Part shown: positions 47,328-56,586 of the stretch, piece by piece
Numbering within the stretch: position 1 is the stretch's first letter
Layout: each line of letters starts with the position of its first letter
From: DATMGU01 sp035555315
Lineage (GTDB): Bacteria; Pseudomonadota; Alphaproteobacteria; ATCC43930; CGMCC-115725
Reading direction: 5' to 3'
DNA: 64,000 nt
Assembly: GCA_035555315.1 (NCBI GenBank)
Contig: DATMGU010000046.1
Coordinates: 186,001 to 250,000 of the forward strand
Program-made: the position numbers and the translations under genes
The notes under the pieces: model-generated
What the model saw: the letters and a program-made list of their open reading frames with translations, nothing else
Databases searched by the model: none
What the model was told of the DNA's origin: nothing

Positions 47328-48608
47328 TCACAGCGCATTCATAGCCTCATAAAGCTTCGAGATCTGACCTTCCGGATGGAAATCATGCACCATGCCATGG
47401 ACCACCATTGGATCGACCTTGGCGGCTTGGATAGCCGAGAACACCTCTTCAATGGCGGTCGCGAGATCATCGGGCGAGCGCGACGGAACGATGCGTCCGC
47501 TAAACCCATCCTGCACGACGGGACGAAGCTGAGGTAGATCGGTCGTCACCATCGGCCGTCCACAACTCAAGGTCTCCAACGCAAAGAACGGCATGCCTTC
47601 GAAATGAGAGAACAGAACACCGAGATGAAACGTAGATAAAAGCTGTGCGATCTCCAGCCTATTCCTGAAACCATGCAAGACGACATGATCCCGCACACTA
47701 GCATAAGCGGGGAAACGGGTAGGGTCGCCAGTGCCGATATAGTGCAATCGAACTTGTCGACGACGCTGCATCAATGTCGCCACCGTCTGGAACATAAGGT
47801 CTGGATCTTTGAAGTCGTCCAGGCGGCCAACATAACCCAACTCGATAACATCGCCGGCGGGAAAGGCTGTTGGCACAAATATTCGTGGATCGACCCACGT
47901 ATTTATCAGACGAAATTTGTCATGTAATTTTGGGAAGCGAGCTTTCATCTTGTCGACTAGGCCAGCGTTCACGGCAAAATACCGAAACGATGTGTGGGCC
48001 ACCAAGAATTCGGTGGCTTGGTAGACAAGACGGAATTGACTGAGTAGAGAGCTCATCGGCTTTAGAGGCACGCCGTCGCCATGGACCACTTGAACAAAGG
48101 GTCGACCCGTCAATATAGAAAACGGTGCCAACTCCACCCTATGGAGATAGACATTGGCTTTAGCCCCACGTAGAAGCGATCTTATTGAAATGATGTATTT
48201 CAAGAGGCCGATAAAGAAGAGAAACGTCACAGATTGAAGCAATCGCGAAGCCGCTTTATTTTGATCGGCCTCACTATACCTGATAATCGGCATGAATTCG
48301 ACTAACCTACCGCCAAATTCCACAGGAGTAATTTTTCCCAGCGGGAGATCGCCTATGCCGTCAACGCCGAGAAACAAAACACGCCAGGTCGGAGGACAAA
48401 ACGCGACCATATCCCTCGCGAATGTCTCAATACCGCCGACTTTGCTACCACGAAGATCCATTGGATGGATGATGCATATGCAGCGTTCATTGCTATTTCT
48501 TTGCATGGCAATCTGCCGCTTCGCCGTGCTTGCTCTTCCAACACGCAATGGAAGTAAATTGATGAAGCTAGAAAAGCTCTCCACAGGCATATTACGAATG
48601 TGCTTCAT
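47328..48608 (-). CDS. Glycosyltransferase family 4, tandem copy A
   Basis: 426-residue GT-B transferase with CIIHPMDLRGSKVGGIETFARD near the N-terminus, GYVGRLDDFKDPDLMFQT and the EX7E motif EGMPFFALETLSCGRP. The real start may be the internal ATG of MQRNSNERC (about residue 35), since the first 34 residues precede the usual N-terminal strand. The gene is distinctly more AT-rich than its paralog at 48851, with which it shares the order of motifs (LTGRPFVQ..HG.G.PL, SHFEGMP, SCGRP/ACGRP). Retention of both suggests two related linkages. Confidence 0.91.
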   Translation of the reverse strand: MKHIRNMPVESFSSFINLLPLRVGRASTAKRQIAMQRNSNERCICIIHPMDLRGSKVGGIETFARDMVAFCPPTWRVLFLGVDGIGDLPLGKITPVEFGGRLVEFMPIIRYSEADQNKAASRLLQSVTFLFFIGLLKYIISIRSLLRGAKANVYLHRVELAPFSILTGRPFVQVVHGDGVPLKPMSSLLSQFRLVYQATEFLVAHTSFRYFAVNAGLVDKMKARFPKLHDKFRLINTWVDPRIFVPTAFPAGDVIELGYVGRLDDFKDPDLMFQTVATLMQRRRQVRLHYIGTGDPTRFPAYASVRDHVVLHGFRNRLEIAQLLSTFHLGVLFSHFEGMPFFALETLSCGRPMVTTDLPQLRPVVQDGFSGRIVPSRSPDDLATAIEEVFSAIQAAKVDPMVVHGMVHDFHPEGQISKLYEAMNAL

Positions 48609-48850
48609 TTCATATCCCCGTCGAGAGTAAAATTATCCTCCCTCAACTATGATTTGTTATTCAACAACATCTATCATAACAATTTTGATCTAAAAAGGGG
48701 CAGATTTATGGCGATTTAAAACTTTTAGGTAATGGTTTGATAATGCGCATAAGTGCGTGCCAGCTGATATATCGCCAGCGTTAAAAATTAGGGAAGTTGC
48801 GTGGAGGGTGTCCGCATGACGCGGTACTCACAGGCACATCGCCCGATCGC

Positions 48851-50056
48851 TTAGGCGTCCGTGGCTGCCAAGTCCCCGTGGATCGTGAAAACCTTGCTCA
48901 GCTGCTTTTCCGGCGTGTACTCGAGCATGGATTCTCGGATCTTCTGGGGCTGATACCCCCCCTGCTTGATGCGCTCGAAGACGGTGATGATGCCGTCGGC
49001 CAGCTTGGACGCGTCCCGTTCCGGCACGATCAAGCCGTTCTTGTCGATCTCGACCAGGCCCTTCAACTGGTATAGGTCGCTGGTCACCACCGGCCGACCG
49101 CAGGCCAAGGTTTCGAGAACCGCGCGCGGCATGCCTTCGAAATGCGAAAACAGCAGCCCGATATGAACGGCGGACAGGATCCGGTCCAGCCCCGCCCGAT
49201 CCTGAAAGCCATGCAGGACGGTTTCCGCCCGGATCTGGTCGAATTCCGAAAACCGGTCTGGATCGCTCGTGCCGATATAGTTGAACCGGAACGACACGCC
49301 CCGGCGCTTCAACTCGGCGAGAGTGCTGAACATGAGGGCGGGGTCTTTAAAGGCGTCGAGCCGACCGACGAAGACCATCTCCAGCCGGTCCGTCGGCGGA
49401 AAGGGTGATGACGACAAAGCCGAGGTATCCGCCCAGGTTCCGACATAGCCGATCTTGTCCGCGTATTTCGGGTATGTCGCGCGCAGCCGCTCGGCCAATT
49501 GGGGATTGACGCACAGAAAGCGCCGGCAATGGCGCATTGCGAAGCTTTCGGCCAAATTATGCGTGAAGCGCAACTTGCGGATCAGCGAATCCATGGCCAT
49601 CAGCGGCGCACCTTCGCCATGCAGCATCTGTACGAAGGGTCGGCCCGTCAGATAAACGAAGCCCGAGATTTCGACCCGCCGCAGATCGACCGTGTAGCGG
49701 CCGGCCTTCAGCAATCTTCGAAGCATGAAAAACCGCGAAAACAGCGCCAGGACGAATTGGAACGTGATCGACCGGCTGAGCTTCTTCGCCGCTTCGTGCT
49801 GCTCCTCGGGCGGGTAGCGCATGATCGGCATAAACGCGAAGGTACGCGATCGGAGCGTGAGGTTGACGATCTTCCCGAGTTCCAGATCGCTACGCTCGTC
49901 GATGCCGATCAGCAGAATATTCCAGCCTTCCGGATAGAATTTCAGGAAGTCCCGGATATAGGTTTCCAGACCGCCAACTTTCGTCCCGCGAGGGTCGATC
50001 GGCTGCATCAGACACACGGACGGGCGGGCAGATTGGCTCGACATACTCAACAACAC
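48851..50056 (-). CDS. Glycosyltransferase family 4, tandem copy B
   Basis: 401-residue paralog of the preceding gene: VCLMQPIDPRGTKVGGLETYIRD, FVGRLDAFKDPALMFST and the EX7E motif EGMPRAVLETLACGRP. The frame opens with a GTG at 50056; an ATG lies four codons later (50044), and GGAGAA sits just upstream, so the exact start is uncertain. Its GC content is nearer the locus average than that of copy A. It probably transfers a sugar from a nucleotide donor in the cytoplasm. Confidence 0.91.
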   Translation of the reverse strand: MLLSMSSQSARPSVCLMQPIDPRGTKVGGLETYIRDFLKFYPEGWNILLIGIDERSDLELGKIVNLTLRSRTFAFMPIMRYPPEEQHEAAKKLSRSITFQFVLALFSRFFMLRRLLKAGRYTVDLRRVEISGFVYLTGRPFVQMLHGEGAPLMAMDSLIRKLRFTHNLAESFAMRHCRRFLCVNPQLAERLRATYPKYADKIGYVGTWADTSALSSSPFPPTDRLEMVFVGRLDAFKDPALMFSTLAELKRRGVSFRFNYIGTSDPDRFSEFDQIRAETVLHGFQDRAGLDRILSAVHIGLLFSHFEGMPRAVLETLACGRPVVTSDLYQLKGLVEIDKNGLIVPERDASKLADGIITVFERIKQGGYQPQKIRESMLEYTPEKQLSKVFTIHGDLAATDA

Positions 50057-50529
50057 TTCTCCATGTGTGCTTGTAGACCGGAACTGCGGCTTGACCGGGG
50101 GGACGATCTAATTTTCTTCGAGTATAATAAAATTGCAGTTTAGGCAAATGTTTTTTAAATCCTCCCCAAAGTACCTTGAAAGGATTCGTCTAGTGCTAAC
50201 AATCAAAAAGGTACTTTTCTGACTATAGGGAGGCACCTTGTAACAGGGCCGCCATTAATCTTGCCGCCGGTCCCACGCGACATGGCGGGGTTTCTTCGAT
50301 GTCCGCCCCGAAAGGCTACTGCACCGCATCAATATATAAGTACTTTGATCGTCATGCCACTTCTAAAATAAGCGTCGGGCATCAGGACCTGCTTGATCCG
50401 GGCTCGATGCCGATATGATGCGCCGGTTTATCGGCGATCCATCATGTCGCCTTCGTCATACCCTTTGCATAATGTTGGCTACTCTCGATCGGCAATCCCG
50501 GCTATTTTCGTCGTCGATGGGGCCGGTTT
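50057..50529. promoter_or_regulatory. Divergent promoter region before hldE
   Basis: 473 bases without a supported gene between the divergent GT4 copy B and hldE. The left half is AT-rich and contains a long inverted repeat, listed separately. Confidence 0.45.
50168..50217. repeat. 10-bp perfect inverted repeat in divergent promoter
   Basis: AAAGTACCTT (50168-50177) and AAGGTACTTT (50208-50217) are exact reverse complements separated by 30 bases (about three helical turns between half-sites). A related AAGTACTTTG-like element occurs near 50340. The arrangement suggests two binding sites on one DNA face for a regulator of the flanking genes. Confidence 0.5.
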
Positions 50530-50544
50530 TTGGATTGGGATGGC

Positions 50545-52056
50545 ATGGACGGGCGCGACGTTGTCCGAGAATTGGTCGATAGACTGCCGGGGGCGCGGGT
50601 CGCCGTGCTGGGTGATCCGATGCTCGACCGGTATGTCTATGGCTCGGTCGATCGGATCTCTCCCGAGGCGCCGATCCCGATCATCCGGGCCAATCGGGAG
50701 ATGGCGGTAGTCGGAGGCGCCGGCAACGTGGTCGTCAACCTGACGACGCTTGGCGCATCGGCGGTGTTTCTGACCGTTCTGGGCGACGATGCCGCCGGGA
50801 GCGAGATCGCCGATCTCGTAAGGGCGCATCCCAGAACGACCCTACATGCGGTGATTGAGCCGGGTCGGCGCAGTACCGTGAAGACCCGCTATGTCGCGGG
50901 TTCCCACCAGCTGCTGCGCGTCGATTACGAGGTCATTCTGTCGATCGACGCCGCCTCCGAGGCCGAGCTGCTGCGCCGGCTGGCGACGGCGCTCGGCGAG
51001 ATCGACGTGATCGTCTGTTCTGACTACGGCAAAGGCGTGGTGACGCCGACCCTGATGCAGGGCGTCGCGGCTTTGGCCAAGGCCGCCGGAAAACCGGTGA
51101 TCGTCGATCCGAAAGGCACCGATTACAGCAAATACGCCGGGGTGACATTGATCACTCCGAACCGGGCCGAACTGCGCGAGGCGACGCGGTCGCCGATTGG
51201 AACCTCCGCCGAGATCGCCGCGGCCGCTTCCGGCATGCTGCGCCGGCACAATATCGCCGCCGCTCTGGTCACGCGCAGCGAGGATGGCATGACCTTGGTG
51301 ATGGGGAATGCCGATGGCGACCCGTCGGCCGAGGTGCCGCCCGCGTTGCATATCGAAGCGTCTGCGCGGGAGGTATTCGATGTGTCGGGTGCCGGCGACA
51401 CCGTCATCGCCGTGGTCGCCGCGGCCTATGCCGCCGGCGCCGATCTGGCGGACGCGGCGCGGCTTGCCAACGTCGCGGCCGGCTTGGTCGTCGGCAAGGT
51501 CGGCACGGCGGCGGTTCATCCCAGCGAGCTGAAGCGCGCGCTGATGGATGATGCGCGGCATACCGCCGCGGATAAGATCCTCGGCGTTGAGGAGATCGCC
51601 GAACGGGTCGAGGCGTGGCGGGATGCCGGCCTATCGGTCGGCTTCACCAATGGCTGCTTCGACCTTCTGCATCCCGGCCATGTCTCGTTGCTGAGCCAGT
51701 CGCGACGGGCCTGCGACCGGTTGGTTGTCGGTCTTAATACCGACGCGTCGGTCAGTCGCCTCAAGGGGCCGGATCGCCCTATTCAGCGCGAATTGGCGCG
51801 CGCCACGGTGTTGGCGTCCCTGGCCGACGTCGATGCGGTCGTCTTGTTCGACGACGAGACCCCGTTCGCGTTGATCGACAAGCTGCGGCCAGACGTGCTG
51901 ATCAAAGGTGCCGATTATACGCCGGAAGGGGTCGTCGGCGCCGATCTGGTCCGCTCCTATGGCGGGCGGTTGTTGCTGGCGGAACTGATACCCGAACAGA
52001 GCACCAGCCGATTGGTGCAGCGTTCACAGCCGCCGCCTGTCGCTAAAGCCCCATAG
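50545..52056 (+). CDS. hldE: Bifunctional heptose 7-phosphate kinase / 1-phosphate adenylyltransferase
   Basis: 503 residues from the ATG at 50545 (a TTG at 50530 is an alternative). The N-terminal ribokinase-like domain (about 1-325) has LGDPMLDRYVYG, VVGGAGNV, VIVDPKGTDYSKY and the anion hole/catalytic Asp of FDVSGAGDTVIA. The C-terminal cytidylyltransferase-like domain (about 350-495) has FTNGCFDLLHPGHVSLL (HXGH) and IKGADYTPEGVVGADLV. It phosphorylates heptose 7-phosphate and adenylates heptose 1-phosphate in the ADP-heptose pathway. Epimerase (HldD), isomerase (GmhA) and GmhB genes are not in view, so it may serve core LPS, the EPS, or both. Confidence 0.96.
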   Translation: MDGRDVVRELVDRLPGARVAVLGDPMLDRYVYGSVDRISPEAPIPIIRANREMAVVGGAGNVVVNLTTLGASAVFLTVLGDDAAGSEIADLVRAHPRTTLHAVIEPGRRSTVKTRYVAGSHQLLRVDYEVILSIDAASEAELLRRLATALGEIDVIVCSDYGKGVVTPTLMQGVAALAKAAGKPVIVDPKGTDYSKYAGVTLITPNRAELREATRSPIGTSAEIAAAASGMLRRHNIAAALVTRSEDGMTLVMGNADGDPSAEVPPALHIEASAREVFDVSGAGDTVIAVVAAAYAAGADLADAARLANVAAGLVVGKVGTAAVHPSELKRALMDDARHTAADKILGVEEIAERVEAWRDAGLSVGFTNGCFDLLHPGHVSLLSQSRRACDRLVVGLNTDASVSRLKGPDRPIQRELARATVLASLADVDAVVLFDDETPFALIDKLRPDVLIKGADYTPEGVVGADLVRSYGGRLLLAELIPEQSTSRLVQRSQPPPVAKAP

Positions 52057-52103
52057 GGGGTGGCGGATGAACTTCACGAGATATCGGCGCGGCGGCGAGC
52101 GCC

Positions 52104-52844
52104 CTATGTGAAGCCCAGATGGTGAATCGCCTGATGAAAATCGGCGAATGAGGCGAGCCTTGTCGCATCGTCCTCAGGTTTTTCGACTTTCAGCAGGTAC
52201 GCTACTCCGGCACGTCGGGCACATTCCGCATCGCGTTCGTCGCGGTCGCCGATAACGATCGCCTGATTGGCCGGGATTCCCGTCGAGGTCAGCAAATTAT
52301 GCAGGCCCTTTGGGTGTGGTTTAAGGCGGTCAACCATCGCATCTTCCGCCGTCACCTCAACATCCGGAACGAGGTCGAGAGCGTCGAGCTTGGCCGTCGC
52401 CGTATAGTCGGAAAGGGTGGCGACCAAGATGCCGGAGCGTTTGAGGGAGACGAAGAGATCTTTTATCCCGGGAAAGCGGCAGCGCAGGAGATATTTCAAA
52501 GGCCGTCGACGCATCCATTCATCCACCAGATCTCGAACCATACCGGCCTTGTCAGGCGGCCATCCGGGAAGATCGAACTGTGCCGTGTGAATCCCCGTTG
52601 CCTCTCTATCCGCCAGTTCCTCTCTGTGGCGGCGAAACGTCTTGAGGGTCCTCATGACACGCACCCCATCCTTATGGGTGGCGACATACCCGAGCAACTC
52701 GATCAGCATATAACGCCGTAGCCGCTTCTGGTCGTACAGGGTGCCGTCGACGTCGAACACCACCAGCTTCAAAGGGCGGCTGCTTATGCCGGGTCCCCGA
52801 ACGCCGGACTCTGGGATGGTTGGAGATATGGATTGTTCCGTCAT
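52104..52844 (-). CDS. HAD-superfamily phosphatase
   Basis: 246-residue hydrolase: motif I VVFDVDGTLYD (Asp 31 and 33), motif II TLSD, Lys in RLKPHPKG and motif IV VIGDRDERDAE; a helical cap lies between motifs I and II. It is the last gene of a three-gene operon; its start lies 4 bases after the UbiA-type gene. A role removing a phosphate from a sugar or from a polyprenyl-phospho-sugar intermediate fits that context but is inference; it could also be a salvage phosphatase. Confidence 0.9.
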   Translation of the reverse strand: MTEQSISPTIPESGVRGPGISSRPLKLVVFDVDGTLYDQKRLRRYMLIELLGYVATHKDGVRVMRTLKTFRRHREELADREATGIHTAQFDLPGWPPDKAGMVRDLVDEWMRRRPLKYLLRCRFPGIKDLFVSLKRSGILVATLSDYTATAKLDALDLVPDVEVTAEDAMVDRLKPHPKGLHNLLTSTGIPANQAIVIGDRDERDAECARRAGVAYLLKVEKPEDDATRLASFADFHQAIHHLGFT

Positions 52845-52848
52845 CCAG

Positions 52849-53844
52849 CTAATTGGGGAGCTGTATGTAACGCGCGCTCATGAACGGCTCCAGAAAGGGG
52901 AGATTGACGATCGAAAGAACGAAAAAGATACAGACGAGTATGCCGACGGCCAGCATCAGGCCCCGCTCTTTGGTCAAGCGCTCAGGGGTTTGGGCATTGG
53001 AGTCAGGTTTTAACCCAATCCGAAAATATAGGCAGAATAACAAGGCAACAAATGGCAGCGCCAGCGTATATTCAATCCGATATTTTATGATAAATATCGA
53101 GCAGCCGAATATCGACATTTGCGCGTATAGAAAACTCGCCAGGAGCAGGCGCTGTTCGGTGTAAAATCGGAACGATCGGCGATACTGAGCTAATCCAAAT
53201 GCGCCAATTTTCCTAGAAACATCACGATATTCCGCTAGTCTCTTCGTATTCATCAAGAAGCACCCACCCATCCAATAGGCGAGCAAAAGGCTGGATGGTG
53301 GCAAACTCGTCGGATCGACCATGGCCCAGCCGAAGACCATCCTGATGGGATTATTAAGGGCTTCGCTCAGCACATCCAAGAAAACGACATCCTTGGATCT
53401 GATTGGATTTACATTGTAAATCAGGCCACTCAGGAGCAATGCGATGGAAGTGTAGAGCGCCAGGGAGGAAACCAGATAGCCCGCGCCAAGCCCAAGAACC
53501 GCTAATATCAGATATTCGCTGTAGATCAGTGTCGGAGACATCTTTCTGGCGACGCAGGGTCTGTTGGACTTTTTAGGGTGAATCCGATCGAACGGAGCGT
53601 CGAGCCATTCGTTTATCACGTAATTGGCTGAAGCTGAGAAAACGCAGCTCAGAAGAATCAGGATCGCGTTGACGACGGAAAATCTATTAAAATCCGGCCG
53701 TAAAACGAAAGCTAGAATTACGCCCGGAATCACGAATACATGTTTGATCGCGTGATCAAGTCGGGCGATGGCATAATAGTCAATCAGCCTGCCGGCGGGG
53801 CGCTGATCCGCGTCCAATGCATTGGTAACTTCCGCTTGGCCCAT
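52849..53844 (-). CDS. UbiA-family prenyltransferase (DPPR synthase/NoeC-like candidate)
   Basis: 331-residue integral membrane protein with about eight to nine helices. The first Asp-rich motif is NEWLDAPFD (residues 78-86, NxxxDxxxD) and the second lies in RSKDVVFLDVLSEALNNP. The short lengths and RIHPKKSNRPC after motif 1 resemble decaprenyl-phosphate phosphoribosyltransferase (Rv3806c) and Azorhizobium NoeC more than quinone- or haem-pathway UbiA enzymes. No quinone or haem genes are nearby. It probably transfers a phosphoribosyl unit to polyprenyl phosphate, giving a pentose donor for a GT-C enzyme (inference). The gene is AT-rich for this genome. Confidence 0.85.
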   Translation of the reverse strand: MGQAEVTNALDADQRPAGRLIDYYAIARLDHAIKHVFVIPGVILAFVLRPDFNRFSVVNAILILLSCVFSASANYVINEWLDAPFDRIHPKKSNRPCVARKMSPTLIYSEYLILAVLGLGAGYLVSSLALYTSIALLLSGLIYNVNPIRSKDVVFLDVLSEALNNPIRMVFGWAMVDPTSLPPSSLLLAYWMGGCFLMNTKRLAEYRDVSRKIGAFGLAQYRRSFRFYTEQRLLLASFLYAQMSIFGCSIFIIKYRIEYTLALPFVALLFCLYFRIGLKPDSNAQTPERLTKERGLMLAVGILVCIFFVLSIVNLPFLEPFMSARYIQLPN

Positions 53845-53879
53845 GTCGCATTCCTATGGAAGGTGAGGCTAGGTGATGT

Positions 53880-55466
53880 TTATCCGGGAATTGGACAGCC
53901 AAACTTGGCGTTTCGGTCGGTCGGGATGGGCAAAATATCATAGGTCGATAGGGTGTAGGGGTCATTATACAGCTGGAAACGGTCGAAGCTGTGGTCGGTG
54001 ACGATCGCCTTGATGGCGTCGGCGGGCCATCCCGTCATTTTCGAAATAAAGATGAATGTGCGACCGTCGCGGATGCCCGTAAACGCGACGAAACCATCGA
54101 TACGCGAGGACATGGCCTTGACGGGTACGCCTCCGACGTAAAGACGTGTGATGAGCTGCTCCGCCTCGTCGCTGAAGATGATGACGCCGGCATCGCAGGC
54201 CGTCGCGATCTCGTCTCCCAGCGCGTTCCAGTTCCGGCGTCTGGCATCGAGCGCTTCGTGATGCAACCAGCTCCAGCCCAAGGGAGCATGGGTAAACGTC
54301 CGGTACGCTTCGGGGGCGGGGCGATAGGGAGAGCGTGCCTCGTTCATGGCAAGCAGGGTAGGTCGCACCGCCGCCGATAACGCCTGGTTGCCGACGACGA
54401 TGACGAGCAAGGCAACCAACGCGGCGACGGGGTTTCGCCGCCATACGGTCTCGCCGAGGCAACCGATCAAAATGGCAAACCCGGCCAGTACCAGGATGAA
54501 ATGCCGAGCGGGCTGCGGATTGGCGATCCAGAATGCGGTAGGCACCAAGATCAGTGCGATTGGGCCGACCAATTTTTCGGCCAATTCTCGATAGGTTTCG
54601 CCATTTTTGGAGCGGATGCCGCGAACGACGATCACCAGGCCGGCCAGTGCTCCCACCGTCACCGTGACGATGCCGCATCCCAGAGCCAAATAGACGATGC
54701 CGGGCCCAAGATTTGACCATCGATAGAATTGATCGAAAAAACTCGACGACGGACCGTCGCTAGGGAACGTTGCAACCTTCGCTTTTAAGAGAAAGAAGAT
54801 GGCGAACGCGGCGGCCGGCGCGGCCGTTCTCACGAGAAGAGAGGTGACGAATACTCGCGGCGACGAAAACTTGACGCGCGCCAGGACGAGATAGGGTAGC
54901 GCCAGAAATATTTCCGCGCGCATGGTCAGGCCGCAGATCAATAAAAGCATGCCGACAAGCGCTGCGACGATGGCGTGCCAGCCCGTGACAGGCAAGAAGA
55001 GGAAGACCGCCGCGGCCGAGAGAAAAGCAAAAGCCACCAGAATTTGGTGGCCCGAGGTGGCAAGCTCGAGAATCATGGGGCTGAAGGCGAACACAACCAT
55101 TGCCATCAGCGCGGCCCTGACCCCGTAGACCAGGGCGACGGAAAGCCAGAAAAAGACAAGCCCGCAGGTGATCGAAAGTAATCCGACAGTATTTATGATG
55201 GCCGTTACCTTGTCTGGATCCCTCATGATCGCCGCAGGAACGAACTCATAAAATGCTAGTATGTAACCAAAGCCAAAGCCTCTTCCATAGTGCAGATTGG
55301 ATGCCAAACCTTCCTGGCTCACGGCACCATCGAGCAGACCCATCAAGACTCGATAGAGATCCGACTCCCCTAGTGCGCCCCTGTATTGAAAAAAATATAC
55401 TATCGTTATGAATAAAACTAAAAATAATACGGAAAATACCGCGTCTGTGTTGCGTTCTTTAAACAA
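53880..55466 (-). CDS. Polytopic GT-C-like membrane glycosyltransferase candidate
   Basis: 528-residue protein with about ten helices and a C-terminal periplasmic domain (about 400-528). The first periplasmic loop contains GALGESDLYRVLMG, with an ExD (residues 34-36) where GT-C enzymes carry their catalytic acidic motif. GT-C transferases use polyprenyl-phosphate sugars as donors outside the membrane. It is the first gene of an operon with a UbiA-type prenyltransferase (35 bases downstream) and a HAD phosphatase, which fits a donor-use step. No family-specific signature beyond this was recognised, so the function is tentative. Confidence 0.8.
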   Translation of the reverse strand: MFKERNTDAVFSVLFLVLFITIVYFFQYRGALGESDLYRVLMGLLDGAVSQEGLASNLHYGRGFGFGYILAFYEFVPAAIMRDPDKVTAIINTVGLLSITCGLVFFWLSVALVYGVRAALMAMVVFAFSPMILELATSGHQILVAFAFLSAAAVFLFLPVTGWHAIVAALVGMLLLICGLTMRAEIFLALPYLVLARVKFSSPRVFVTSLLVRTAAPAAAFAIFFLLKAKVATFPSDGPSSSFFDQFYRWSNLGPGIVYLALGCGIVTVTVGALAGLVIVVRGIRSKNGETYRELAEKLVGPIALILVPTAFWIANPQPARHFILVLAGFAILIGCLGETVWRRNPVAALVALLVIVVGNQALSAAVRPTLLAMNEARSPYRPAPEAYRTFTHAPLGWSWLHHEALDARRRNWNALGDEIATACDAGVIIFSDEAEQLITRLYVGGVPVKAMSSRIDGFVAFTGIRDGRTFIFISKMTGWPADAIKAIVTDHSFDRFQLYNDPYTLSTYDILPIPTDRNAKFGCPIPG

Positions 55467-55641
55467 GAACGTGTCTCCTTGTCCATTTCAATGAAATGCT
55501 AAAACCGGCGTATTTTTGTAACAAAGCTGAACATTATACTTGTTCATGCTTGAAGTTATGTTGATATGATCCAAATGGTATTGTCAAGACTGAAGCGAGG
55601 CGCGCAGAAGGTCGCCGCCCAGATCCGCTTCCGGCACATCC

Positions 55642-56586
55642 TCAAGGTCTCACGGCACTTGCGGCACGGTGCAGCACATGCTCGCGGTGCACGGTATAGG
55701 CCCCGCTCGCGACGATGATCGCGGCGCCGGCCCAGGTCACCGCATCCGGTGCCGAGCCGAAGAAGACGAAGCCGAGTGCCGTCGACCACAGCAGCTGGCT
55801 GTACTGGAAGGGTGCCAAGGTCGATGTGGCGGCACGCCGATAGGCCGTGATGAGCAGCCACTGCCCGACGGCGCTCAGCGTTCCTGCGATCAGGAAAAGC
55901 AGCGCGTCGTCGAGGCCCGGCGTTACCCAGATCGCCGGGATGATCGCGGTGCAGATCACCAGCCCGACCAGGTTGGTATAGGTCAGGGTGGTGAGCGTGG
56001 TGTCGCTGCTGCTCATCTTGCGCGTGAGGATGATCCCGACCGCCCAACTGGCGGCGGAGGCGAGCGGCAGCAGCGCCGCCGGATCGAAGGCGCTGGAGCC
56101 GGGACGCACCACGATGGTGACGCCGATCAGCCCAACGACGATCGCCGACCAGCGCCGGATGCCGACTTTTTCGCCCAGAAACGGTACCGACAGGGCGGTG
56201 ATAAAGAGCGGTGAGACAAAGCCGATCGAGGTCGCTTCCGCCAGCGGCAATTGCGCCACCGCCATGATGAAGAAGACCGATGAGCCGGCCATGCCCAGCG
56301 CCCGCAACACCTGCAGCCTCGGGACGGCCGAATGCAGCGTTCGGAAACGGCCGCGCGCAACGCTCGGCAACAGCAGCAGCACGCAGATGAGATACCGCGC
56401 CCAGCCGACCTCCATGACCGGCAGATGCTCGGTCAGATGCTTGGAGATCGCGTCCATGCACGAGAAGACGGCCATGGCGACGAGCGTCAGCAGGATTCCC
56501 AGCATGGGATTGTCGGCGGTGCCGCCTGGTGCCGCCAGAAGCGGCCGATCGCGTGAGCCGGCGGTGCCGGCGATCTCGACTGACAT
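55642..56586 (-). CDS. EamA/DMT-family transporter
   Basis: 314 residues from the ATG at 56586 (MSVEIAGT), behind GGGGATGG; a longer frame upstream is Arg/Gly-rich and doubtful. Ten helices in two EamA repeats are visible: NPMLGILLTLVAMAVFSCMDA begins the first and LLPLASAASWAVGIILTRK the second. These carriers usually export amino acids or other metabolites. Its C-terminal end faces the polysaccharide locus, but nothing ties it to EPS function. Confidence 0.93.
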   Translation of the reverse strand: MSVEIAGTAGSRDRPLLAAPGGTADNPMLGILLTLVAMAVFSCMDAISKHLTEHLPVMEVGWARYLICVLLLLPSVARGRFRTLHSAVPRLQVLRALGMAGSSVFFIMAVAQLPLAEATSIGFVSPLFITALSVPFLGEKVGIRRWSAIVVGLIGVTIVVRPGSSAFDPAALLPLASAASWAVGIILTRKMSSSDTTLTTLTYTNLVGLVICTAIIPAIWVTPGLDDALLFLIAGTLSAVGQWLLITAYRRAATSTLAPFQYSQLLWSTALGFVFFGSAPDAVTWAGAAIIVASGAYTVHREHVLHRAASAVRP

